From Saccharomycopsis malanga (lineage: Eukaryota > Ascomycota > Saccharomycetes > Ascoideales > Saccharomycopsidaceae): a stretch of 64,000 nucleotides of DNA. Positions 9,820 through 18,591 of the stretch are shown in pieces (position 1 is the first letter of the stretch; each line of letters begins with the position of its first letter). A program made the position numbers and the translations under genes. The stretch spans positions 2,976,001-3,040,000 of the forward strand of contig CP025322.1 in the NCBI GenBank assembly GCA_004014935.1, written 5' to 3'. Below the pieces are notes generated by a model that was given only the letters and a program-made list of their open reading frames with translations, was not told the DNA's origin and did not search any database.

Positions 9820-11088
9820 CGTTACCCATTTGATATGTCATGATGAACAACCCAATGGGGACGCTTTAGCAAGTTTTTAAATGGCATGCATGCTATTTAA
9901 ACATTTCTAGTACGAGTATTTTACATATTTTTAGCAATTCAATTCAAAATCAGCATTTTTTTTCCAGTTGTTGGAAAACAACTCGTTAATTAAACCTTCA
10001 TCTTTTGTAAGTCTTATTTGAGTTATCTTTTAACATATATAAGCTGCTCTTATTCCAGCTAATATGTATTAGCCACGTAGATATTCGTTATGTCAGAACA
10101 ATTGGTAAAAAATTGAATCAAAACTCTCACTTTCAGTATTTAATTTGGGTTCCCTATCACGAAACGAAAAGTGATATAAATCATACCAAACAACTGTTTT
10201 TTACATACTTTATCGAAAATTATTGATTTATATTTTGTAATATATTGAAAACAAACGATTCTTTATTACTAGGTCATTTAACTAAATATTTGATAGTATA
10301 CAAAGAACGAAAGCACTTTATTATGGAATAAAGTTCTCACCAGTGAATGGACAGGTTTGGTGTGTATATCAAGAAGACGGCACAGTACACCCAAGTAGTG
10401 GAAATTAAAATGGGATAAACTAAGTTTTAGCCAATAACAATCCTATCAGGACTCATACCAATGAACGAGTCAAACATAACAAAGTATACATTGTATATAT
10501 AAGAGCCCAGCTAATGGCTACCCAGAGTTAGACGCGTATATATATGTTTCCAGAATTATTTACTTTTCCTCCAAAATCTGTTATCAACATAGCTCTGTAC
10601 AATCTACAATCTACAATCTACAATCTACAATCTACAATCTACAATCTACAATCTACAATCTACAATCTACAATCTACAATCTACAATCTACAATCTACAA
10701 TCTACAATCTACAATCTACAATCTACAATCTACAATCTACAATCTACAATCTACAATATACAATCTACAATATACAATCTACACATTCTATAAAGTGTAT
10801 AGTTTATTGAATAACCATGGAAAAATGCCTTAATAATACTCTGGAACACGCCTTGATACACAATATACTAATTTTGAGGGGCATGCATTGGTACTTTCAC
10901 AGTCGACAGTCGTGAAATAAATGAAATAAAAGTTTAAAAAATAGAAGTAAAACAGCTTATTAAAAAACCTAATAAATGAAAATTTTAATAAAAAAAAACG
11001 GAAACAAATAATAAAAAAAAAAAATTGAAGAAAAAAATATATGGAAAAAAATAGTTTATCAGATTAAGGATGGAAATTGTTATATCAA
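9820..11088. other. Intergenic region between MUD2 and NOP58 3' ends
   Basis: About 1.27 kb between two convergent genes. It contains a 7-bp tandem array (10598-10784) and TATATATA stretches around 10495-10545. The open frame across the array is a by-product of the repeat. I saw no RNA gene. Confidence 0.6.
10598..10784 (+). repeat. Heptanucleotide tandem array, (TACAATC) about 26 units
   Basis: Roughly 26 near-perfect head-to-tail copies of TACAATC. Two units near the 3' end read TACAATA instead. As the unit is 7 bp, every plus-strand frame reads the same seven-residue cycle (YNLQSTI) with no stop, while the minus strand contains TAG. The array sits between two convergent genes, is perfect over most of its length, and is therefore probably young or actively homogenised by slippage. 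Confidence 0.95.
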
Positions 11089-12636
11089 TCATTTCTTGTC
11101 CTTCTTCTTTTCTTTTTTATCCTTTTTCTCTTTCTTATCCTTCTTTTCTTTCTTATCCTTCTTTTCTTTCTTGTCCTTCTTCTCTTTCTTGTCCTTCTTC
11201 TCTTTTTTCTCTTTTTTCTCCTTTTTAGACTTCTTCTTGTCTTCCTCGTCATCTTCTCTCTTACGTTTCTTGTCTTTTTTACTCTTTTCTTTCACTTCGT
11301 CATCATCAGAGTCTTCTTGAATAGCAGAAACCTCGGCAGCATCAGCATCAGCATTGTAAGCTCTGGCCTCTGATATGTCGACCTTTGGAGTTTGACGCTG
11401 AATCTTGGTGGTAGTTCTTAAATCTTTACCTTCCAAGGCACTGAGTCTGCTTTCGACTTTTGCTCTGACAGACAAACCGAGGTCTGGGCTGTCATCACGT
11501 TCTTCAGCCAAAGCATCGTATCTAAGAGCAACAGAGGCTTTGGCAGCCAATACTCTGGCAATCTTACCTTTGTTTTTACCGGTGGCCTGACCAACCAAAG
11601 AGGCATGGTAAATAAGACCGTATTTAGGAGTGTCGTGTTTAGTTTTCAAAGCTCTGAACAAGGCTTTTTCAGAACCCAAGATTTGCACAGTAGAGGCAGG
11701 AGCCTTGGCCAAAGACAACAAGGAACCAGCATGAGCAATCAATCTAGCACCAACCAACTCACCAACCAAGGCAGTCAAGTTTGGAGCAATGGCCTTCATT
11801 CTGGAAGACAAATAATTAGACAAATGTTCTCTGTAGGAGGCAAAGTCTACAATCTGAGTAGCCAAGGCTTGTATGTTTTCCAAATCAACATCGGTAATCT
11901 CAGTACCCATGGAAATCTCGGCCGCAGACTTGACTTGTGTTTCAATCTCTTCAGGCAAAATTTCACTGAAATCAGTCTCAGAAGCATTTGATCTTATGCC
12001 CATGGTCAAAATGATTCTGGCATATGCAACAGAGTCGGTCACAATCTTGGCCAACTCTGGAAAGTGCCAGCCATACCATTCCTTGACTCTCATGGCATAC
12101 TGGTTCAACTCTTTATCCAAATCATCCAACAATGCAATAGCTTGAATGATCATGGTGTCGACCTTGTCAGCAGAGAACTTCAACTTGTGACGACCAATAG
12201 AATGGGCCAAACCCAATGACATCTTGGACAAGTCACTGTCGCTCAAGCCTGGCAACAACTCTGGCAAATGCTCCTTAATGACTCTGTGCAAGTCCAAGGT
12301 GGCAGCATCTGAAACAATCGAGAAATTCAATCCCAATTTGTTTATAGAGTTGGCCAACTTGGTATCAGAGACAACTAAAGTGGCTTTTTTGTCTGATTTC
12401 GATTCTTCCAACAACTTCTTCAACTGCGAAGAAGCCTTACCTTCAATCACAGAATTTGCCTCCTCTAATGCGTTGGCTGCAGAACTGAACTTGGAAAATG
12501 CAGCAATCTTGAACTGAGAAGCAACCTTCTCTGCACTGTTCAAATCATCTAATAACGAAGCACTCTTGTAAATCTTCTTATCAGCAGCCTTTAATAAAGC
12601 ATAACCTGCTGCGGTTTCCGTCAAGACAAATGTCAT
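11089..12636 (-). CDS. NOP58: Box C/D snoRNP core protein Nop58
   Basis: A 515-residue protein starting [21 protein letters not shown], with the NOP5 N-terminal domain, a coiled-coil middle and the Nop domain ([39 protein letters not shown]). The last 65 residues are Lys-Lys-Glu/Asp repeats ([11 protein letters not shown]), the nucleolar tail of this family. S. cerevisiae Nop58 is 511 residues. With Nop56, Nop1 and Snu13 it forms box C/D snoRNPs that direct rRNA 2'-O-methylation and pre-rRNA processing in the nucleolus. Leucines are almost all TTG, in line with high expression in a CTG-avoiding genome. A PAC-like CTCGATGAG lies upstream at about 12913. Confidence 0.97.
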   Translation of the reverse strand: MTFVLTETAAGYALLKAADKKIYKSASLLDDLNSAEKVASQFKIAAFSKFSSAANALEEANSVIEGKASSQLKKLLEESKSDKKATLVVSDTKLANSINKLGLNFSIVSDAATLDLHRVIKEHLPELLPGLSDSDLSKMSLGLAHSIGRHKLKFSADKVDTMIIQAIALLDDLDKELNQYAMRVKEWYGWHFPELAKIVTDSVAYARIILTMGIRSNASETDFSEILPEEIETQVKSAAEISMGTEITDVDLENIQALATQIVDFASYREHLSNYLSSRMKAIAPNLTALVGELVGARLIAHAGSLLSLAKAPASTVQILGSEKALFRALKTKHDTPKYGLIYHASLVGQATGKNKGKIARVLAAKASVALRYDALAEERDDSPDLGLSVRAKVESRLSALEGKDLRTTTKIQRQTPKVDISEARAYNADADAAEVSAIQEDSDDDEVKEKSKKDKKRKREDDEEDKKKSKKEKKEKKEKKDKKEKKDKKEKKDKKEKKDKKEKKDKKEKKKDKK

Positions 12637-12787
12637 TGTGATATTGTACTATGCTCAACTCTCACTAATATATATTGGAAAAAAAAATTACAATATATAT
12701 TTCTATATAATACTGTCCTCCTACTTTTCAAGCTCAAATGCTGAAATTTTTTTTTTTTTTTAACTGCCTTGAATATTTTTCACTGAG

Positions 12788-12828
<41 letters not shown>
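12788..12828 (+). repeat. Poly(dA) tract of 41 bases in the NOP58/STB6-like divergent promoter
   Basis: An uninterrupted run of 41 A, with a 14-base T run shortly before (12749-12762). Such tracts exclude nucleosomes and are common in yeast promoters, but 41 bases is long. It lies 152 bp from the NOP58 start and 160 bp from the next gene. Confidence 0.9.
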
Positions 12829-12833
<5 letters not shown>

Positions 12834-12987
12834 AAAATCCATCGCGTTACCCGCCCACGCATGCAATATTCTGCAAGGATCATACTTGACAAAAATGTTA
12901 GCAGGGCTTGACTCGATGAGATTATAGGGAATTTTTTTGTTTGGCTATGACACCTCATCTTAGCGATTATGATAACAAAAAAAATAG

Positions 12988-15639
12988 ATGGACCAACAAG
13001 GGCGAATGAATGGGCAGGAGGAGAGTTTGTTTGTGTCATATATTTTCCCTGATTTTAAGGCGGTGGAGTTTCTCAAGCGGGATTTCGATGGGCTTGTAGA
13101 AAAGGGGTTGGGGCGGTATGGCAAAATACAAGTAGTTGGATATGAGATATATTTAGTGGAGCAGTGGATATTGGAGCGGAAAATAGGAAGTATCATCACA
13201 TCGTTTACGGGCAACAACCAGCATTGTGTAGAGGCGGTGAAATTGACGGTGTATAAGAGTGATCATGTGTGGCCGATGAAATTGAAAAAGTATTTGAATG
13301 AGTTGGTCAAGTCTCAACATGCGAAACTCAAGGCGTTTCGGGACGAGGGGTATTTGTTTGTAACGAATCTTTCGAGTTTTTATTCGGATACCAATCTAAA
13401 TATTCGGCAGATCACAGCATCGTACATTGAGCATGGGGAAATTCCGGTTCCGACCAACTATCTTCAGTTTGAGACCAATTTCAACTTGAAACGGTTGGAT
13501 TGCGGCGGACGGTCAGCGTTGTTGTTCTCCAACCCACCCAAGGCGTCGGAGGACAAGTTTTTCTCCATGTATAAAGTAAACGAGAGCATTCCCATAGCGT
13601 ATGCAGTAAAAGACTTGGTGATGATTGTACAGATAGCATTGTATTACTTTGACACGATCAATCCCACGTATTGCGACGGCATTCTCTGCAACAAGACGCA
13701 GGCAGCCATAGAGAAATGGTGGGACACAGTGGGAAGGAGTTTCTTTGGCCAGGTGCCGCAAGATGGAATCTTAGGCCCGAAAACCGTAGCTGCTGTTTTG
13801 AGTGTGTTAGTGTCCTGCAAGTTGAGGTTGAACTTGATAACGTCCGACAGCTCCAAAGATCCGTTTGACATTATCACGTTCAAGTTGTCGGTGTACCATT
13901 TCCAGAAGAACACGTTCAAAATGAAGGATCCCAGTTGGCTTCTCGATCCGCCTACGCTAGCCAAACTTGTCAGCATCACCGACGACAAGCTTGCGTACGG
14001 CAACATTATCAAGTTCAAAAAGGCAGTCAATCGTACGGTCAACGACATTTCAAGACGTAGCAACAGAATCAACGACGTCAGCATTGAGACCACCAACATT
14101 GAGGAGCTCAAACTCAATGTGTACGGCAAACGGCTTGAGTATTTGTTTCTCGGCAAAGGCCGGCCCACAAAGCTCACCAATGTCTTGTTGGACATATATT
14201 ACAGCCAGAAGAAGTTTGTCAACAAGCCAGAAACCCGTTTTTTCGAGCATCTAGGCTCCGACATTCACCAAGGTGCTGCTGTATTTGTAGACCCTCGTAG
14301 CCCCGAAATGAAGCCGCGAAGCAAACCGGCCTCAACGGTTGGTGGCTCTGCTGCCAATTACATGTCAGCATTCAAGAGCGTCGCCACTCAGAAGAAACAA
14401 AAGATCAACGACAGTTTGAACTACGTGTCCAAACCAGCAATAAACTTTATATCTAATCAAAAGTTGTCGGAAGACGACTCCCCAGACTCAACCACTGTAA
14501 GCAACCCAGACATTTCGTCTCTGTCCCATTCGCATTCTCGTTCCAGAAACCTTTCGCAGGTGCTGCCCCATCATACTCCACGCAGGCTGGACGACGACGC
14601 CATGGTGTCGAACAACCCGTTGAAAAGCGGAGTGGGACGGATTAAAAACCTACACAGCAGAACCCGGCCAATTCCGTTAAAGATCTTGGCTAATGAAGAC
14701 GAGGACGACAGAACAATTGATAATACCGATTACGTCAGTATAAACATCAACATGAGCCCCAATCCGTCTACACCTCTCTCTCCTACTGCGTTCCAACGCA
14801 ACGTTCTGAGCGAAAGCGACTGTGAAAGCATAATATACCGTGACAACAGCTTTGTCAATTCCAATGCTTCCATGGAAGCAATGTTAGATCGAAACTCTAC
14901 AGAAGCAATGCTAGATCGAACCTCTACAAATCGCCATGAAGACGGTTTCGAAAAATCATTTACCCAATGTCTTAATCGACGCATGTCGTTTCCTTACACG
15001 TCTGGTGACTTGAATATCAAAATGTTGTCGTATGATTATGTTTCTATAGACGCCATGACCGATCCAGCCGCAGCACCGTTGGTGCGCAGCAAGAGCGTCT
15101 CCAATGTGGAGCCACTGGTAGGATTATTGTCTTACATGGTAGATAAGCAGCCTGAAACATTAGCCAGAGACTACGTGCAAGCCAAAATCGAGTGCCTAAG
15201 AACTATGAAGAAGTTTGCTGTCTGGTGCGGCAAAAAACCCCTCGTCCACAACGGTGCACATACAGACAGTCTCGAAACAAAGTCTCGAAGAGCTTCAGGC
15301 ACCTCGCTACTGTCCATCGGCTCATCCATAAACTCATTGTCTGTGGGAACCAAAACACGTGATTTCACACAGCTTTACGCTTATTTGCAGCAGAGTCAAG
15401 CCTCATTTATCCGCAAGTTGGAATATCTCACCAAAAACTTGACTACTGTGTTCCAGTTCCGTAAGGTTTACAACAGCAGACTAAGCGAGGTCGAGACCCT
15501 CATCTCCAAACTCAAATACGAAGTGCGCATCTTGAAAATCAGAGTGCGAGACGTGGATGAAAGCACAAACGAACTCAACACCAAGATCGACGCCCTCAAG
15601 CGATCTGGAGTCGTTTACGTCTCGGAATCCTCAAATTAA
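12988..15639 (+). CDS. STB2/STB6-like (Sin3-binding) protein
   Basis: An 883-residue protein. Residues 13-80 (LFVSYIFPDFKAVEFLK..., VVGYEIYLVEQWILERK) match the N-terminal domain shared by yeast Stb2 and Stb6, found as Sin3-binding proteins. Residues 205-275 hold two similar blocks, DGILCNKTQAA (230-240) and DGILGPKTVAA (259-269), which resemble the D-G-I-x-G-x-K-T of peptidoglycan-binding-like helical domains. The middle (about 410-700) is Ser/Asn/Asp-rich and disordered, and the last 110 residues are coiled coil (FIRKLEYLTKNL to TKIDALKRSG). CTG codons occur in the disordered part in Ser-rich surroundings. The name rests on the N-terminal domain; the cellular role is inferred. Confidence 0.7.
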   Translation: MDQQGRMNGQEESLFVSYIFPDFKAVEFLKRDFDGLVEKGLGRYGKIQVVGYEIYLVEQWILERKIGSIITSFTGNNQHCVEAVKLTVYKSDHVWPMKLKKYLNELVKSQHAKLKAFRDEGYLFVTNLSSFYSDTNLNIRQITASYIEHGEIPVPTNYLQFETNFNLKRLDCGGRSALLFSNPPKASEDKFFSMYKVNESIPIAYAVKDLVMIVQIALYYFDTINPTYCDGILCNKTQAAIEKWWDTVGRSFFGQVPQDGILGPKTVAAVLSVLVSCKLRLNLITSDSSKDPFDIITFKLSVYHFQKNTFKMKDPSWLLDPPTLAKLVSITDDKLAYGNIIKFKKAVNRTVNDISRRSNRINDVSIETTNIEELKLNVYGKRLEYLFLGKGRPTKLTNVLLDIYYSQKKFVNKPETRFFEHLGSDIHQGAAVFVDPRSPEMKPRSKPASTVGGSAANYMSAFKSVATQKKQKINDSLNYVSKPAINFISNQKLSEDDSPDSTTVSNPDISSLSHSHSRSRNLSQVLPHHTPRRLDDDAMVSNNPLKSGVGRIKNLHSRTRPIPLKILANEDEDDRTIDNTDYVSININMSPNPSTPLSPTAFQRNVLSESDCESIIYRDNSFVNSNASMEAMLDRNSTEAMLDRTSTNRHEDGFEKSFTQCLNRRMSFPYTSGDLNIKMLSYDYVSIDAMTDPAAAPLVRSKSVSNVEPLVGLLSYMVDKQPETLARDYVQAKIECLRTMKKFAVWCGKKPLVHNGAHTDSLETKSRRASGTSLLSIGSSINSLSVGTKTRDFTQLYAYLQQSQASFIRKLEYLTKNLTTVFQFRKVYNSRLSEVETLISKLKYEVRILKIRVRDVDESTNELNTKIDALKRSGVVYVSESSN

Positions 15640-15908
15640 CACTTTTATACAATCAATCTATATTTTCGCTGGTATGCCTGTTGACGCGCACCCCCCATGC
15701 AATTAATGCGGGTCGACGCATACGCGCAGATCGCCGGCCGGATGCGGAAATTTGTCAACAGCACATTGGTGGAGTGAAAATCTCAGGGTTGGAATAGAAT
15801 AAGTCAAAGTAGAAAAATTCTTGACGTTTTTCCTTCTGGTCTTGGTCTCGACACTAGTGCAAAGTGTGTGTTTTCCTTGTACACAGAGTGGGATTGCTTG
15901 ATATCGTT

Positions 15909-15916
15909 GCTATATA
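15909..15916 (+). promoter_or_regulatory. TATA box TATATAAA-type for the gene at 15980
   Basis: CTATATAAAGG lies 64-71 bp before the ATG at 15980 and only about 7 bp before an upstream in-frame TTG. The spacing favours 15980 as the start codon. Confidence 0.55.
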
Positions 15917-15979
15917 AAGGTATTGATTGCAATACCAGCTATCGTTTTTAGAAAACGGTCTTCTTTTGTACAATTCACA

Positions 15980-17290
15980 ATGGTAAAGTCAAATCATAAG
16001 AAGAAACTTTATAAGAAACATACTAGAAGAGTGGCCCACAAAAAGAAGATCCAGCCTCAGTGTTTGAAAGAAGAATCTGTTCCTGATATCCTAATATCCA
16101 AATATGAAGACTATGCCAAAACTTTGGAGCCAGCTTTGCCTATAACACCTGCAATTGATTATACAAATGTTACCGATATGAACCATCAACCAGAGTTAGA
16201 CAATCATGCACCCTTAAATATCGACAATAACAAGGATAAAATAAACGTCGACAAGCCAGTTAGCTATGGGTTTTCGCCTATAGTTTCAAACCTTGATGAA
16301 CTGTGTTTTGCGGGCTTTAGTCCGTCAAACAATTTGTATGAAAATGATGAGTTGTATGAATTTAACAACAGTTTTGATGATCCGTTTGATGCTGATTTTC
16401 TAAGTGATGATGATTTTGAAACATTTTCTTTCAACGACATGGGTGACAATATCTTTGATAGAGACGACGTTCATTATTCAACCTCTGAAACTGAGTTCTC
16501 TGAAGACGATAAACCAATTTCAAAGCATGAAGACCAAGAACCATTAGCTAATGAGGATATTCATAGTGAATTATCTGATATCAGTCAGTTCTACAATGAA
16601 TGGAGTGATGAAGAGGAAGATAGCTTTGAACTGGAAGCAACTCGAGTATTACGATCTTGTAGACTGTTGGATTCATTTCCTCGTTCGCCAAAACGGCTCT
16701 TTGCTCCTAACAAGTTCCTCACGCCATCCAAATCAGTTCTCAAGCTTACTGATGCAAACAAAGTTACATTTGTAGTGTCTGCAAAAAATGGAAACGTCCG
16801 CGACGCTACAAAATACGCTACTGAGCTAAACTCCGAAAATTGCGACGGCATAACTCTTCCCTCAAACATAAGCGATACAGTATCTATTGCAGCCAATCAA
16901 ACTAAAAGAAACCGCAAAAAACACAAGAAAGCAGCAATAATAGAAGCTTTGGAAGTGAAAAGAAACATTGATAAGCAAAACAATACCGAAACACACAAGC
17001 CCGTTGGGATTTATTCGGAAAGCGCTTTGACAAGTTACCTTCAAAATAAAGGCCAATCTTACTTTTTCAGAAAGAAACTCTTTGAAACTCCACAGTCTAA
17101 TGCAACTCAGGGAGCCAAACAACTACGGAGATATAACTCATCCATTCAATTAAGCACCCATACTAATAATAAATCCTTTTCTGATGCTTTCGTGGATCCA
17201 GTATTGCCTATAACAGAGCCTCAACCATTGCCAGCACCTACTTTTAGTCAAAAAAAGTTTGTCAGATGGGCACTGAAACTTGAATGGTGA
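15980..17290 (+). CDS. Hypothetical protein, basic N-terminus and acidic middle
   Basis: I do not recognise this 436-residue protein. It begins MVKSNHKKKLYKKHTRRVAH, very basic and possibly a nuclear or nucleolar signal. Residues 100-215 are acidic and Asn/Asp/Ser-rich (LSDDDFETFSFND). Around residues 219-250 there is a cluster of R-S-P and T-P-S sites (CRLLDSFPRSPKRLFAPNKF, LTPSKSVLKL), which look like proline-directed kinase targets. A second basic patch (KRNRKKHKKAA) comes near 310, and the protein ends QKKFVRWALKLEW, a short hydrophobic/Trp tail. No enzyme motif is seen. A nuclear, cell-cycle-phosphorylated protein is a guess from composition. The ATG is chosen by TATA spacing. Confidence 0.75.
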   Translation: MVKSNHKKKLYKKHTRRVAHKKKIQPQCLKEESVPDILISKYEDYAKTLEPALPITPAIDYTNVTDMNHQPELDNHAPLNIDNNKDKINVDKPVSYGFSPIVSNLDELCFAGFSPSNNLYENDELYEFNNSFDDPFDADFLSDDDFETFSFNDMGDNIFDRDDVHYSTSETEFSEDDKPISKHEDQEPLANEDIHSELSDISQFYNEWSDEEEDSFELEATRVLRSCRLLDSFPRSPKRLFAPNKFLTPSKSVLKLTDANKVTFVVSAKNGNVRDATKYATELNSENCDGITLPSNISDTVSIAANQTKRNRKKHKKAAIIEALEVKRNIDKQNNTETHKPVGIYSESALTSYLQNKGQSYFFRKKLFETPQSNATQGAKQLRRYNSSIQLSTHTNNKSFSDAFVDPVLPITEPQPLPAPTFSQKKFVRWALKLEW

Positions 17291-18591
17291 TTGTCTGAAG
17301 CTTTTCCAAACCCTACTAGTATTATAATAATTAGCCCTGTTCCACAAAACAATTTGTTTTCTACTTCTTTTTGTTCTTTCTTACTTCTTAGGTTCATTTC
17401 GTTCATTTCTTACATTTGTTCTTGTTCATGCTGTTTAATTCTCTGTTTCTGTCCTGTTGTCAAACAACTTGTTTTCTCATTTCTTGCTTTCCCACTTATT
17501 GTTCTGTTTGGTCCATTCTACTCATATACATGATCACGGCACCCTGTATTTATCGATATACTATAAGCCAATATACTATACACTTGTTTGTCATTCAACT
17601 TGTCCGCTGATTATCTTGACAACATGTAGAGGTCATGCACTTGACGCATGTTCACGTTAGATCCACGATGCGATGACGCAGTATACAGCAAAAAGTGTAT
17701 ACACTCTTGTCTCTATCTATTTTGACATTACTAGTTCCAGTACTTGTTACCGTACTTGAATATCTTCTTCGCTGTGGAAATTGCCTAATCTTCTTTATTT
17801 GTTTTTCAGTTAAACTTTGATGGAGTAAAAGTTGTTGCTTTTTATACACTTTTATGTAGCAATCAACATGTCCTTTGATTACGGAATTAACCTTTTGTTA
17901 CGACTCAGAAAAGTGTTGAAGAAATACGGCCATTTAAGGGAGTCAGTTTGAAAGGTGTATGGATAAATTTCTAGTAATAATATCATATATTTCGAGCCCA
18001 GTTAATATCAGTTTCGTATACGCCCTATGTCTAAGGGGCCTTGGTAAAGATTAATCCTGTACTGTTTATCGTAATCTTCTCACCCGGGTTCCTGTTCGTT
18101 AGTATTATCCACTAAACTATCCTGACAGGCCTTTTTTCTCTTCTCCAAGAGCACTGGCCATACGGTCCAGCGGCTGATTTATATTATGCTGTCTCAAAAA
18201 TGGTTAAATTACATACTGTAAATCATCTTTTATATCAAAGCATCATTGGTATTGGCTACTTTGTAAATTGAGACGAACGTAACACCATTTTGCTAGGCTT
18301 GTACTATAACAATGTAAAGTACCTCACTGCTATACTCAAAACGCTTGAATTGAGCTCACTTCAGGACCAATAAAGATAGAATATATCAAAGAGCAGTTAT
18401 GCTGTTTGAAAGACTAACAAATGGGAAAACCTTGAGAGTTCAAATTACATTATTATACAACACCAAAAACGTAAATATCAATTGCTGAGATAATACACGA
18501 AACACAAGAATAGAGATATACATGCTATACATACAAGTGGCTTGATCTTCATTGGGTCTATATATTTATGTTCCCAAACTTGACCGTTAGC
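17291..18591. other. Intergenic region between convergent genes, with one S-family repeat
   Basis: Begins with a T-rich 3' flank (17330-17480). An S-family element lies at 17974-18180. The remaining sequence up to the VPH1 stop is AT-rich with no supported gene. Confidence 0.6.
17974..18180 (-). mobile_element. S-family (SINE-like) element, copy S1
   Basis: On the minus strand the copy runs from a head near 18180 to a tail near 17974. It has TAGTTTAGTGGATAATAC (A-box-like, 18119 downward; compare the D arm of tRNA-His or tRNA-Gly), then GAGAAGATTACGATAA, the body motif CCTTAGACATAGGGCGTATA, and the 3' signature ACTGGGCTCGAAATATATG followed by ATTATT. The B-box position is degenerate (AGGAACCCGGG). 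Same order and orientation of motifs as in the other copies. Confidence 0.7.

Noticed and set aside
10598-10784. Regularly repeated array as a CRISPR
   Set aside because: Units are 7 bp and contiguous, with no spacers, in a eukaryotic genome.
10544-10810. An 88-codon open frame across the TACAATC array
   Set aside because: The frame stays open only because the 7-bp unit has no plus-strand stop in any phase; the peptide is a pure YNLQSTI cycle.
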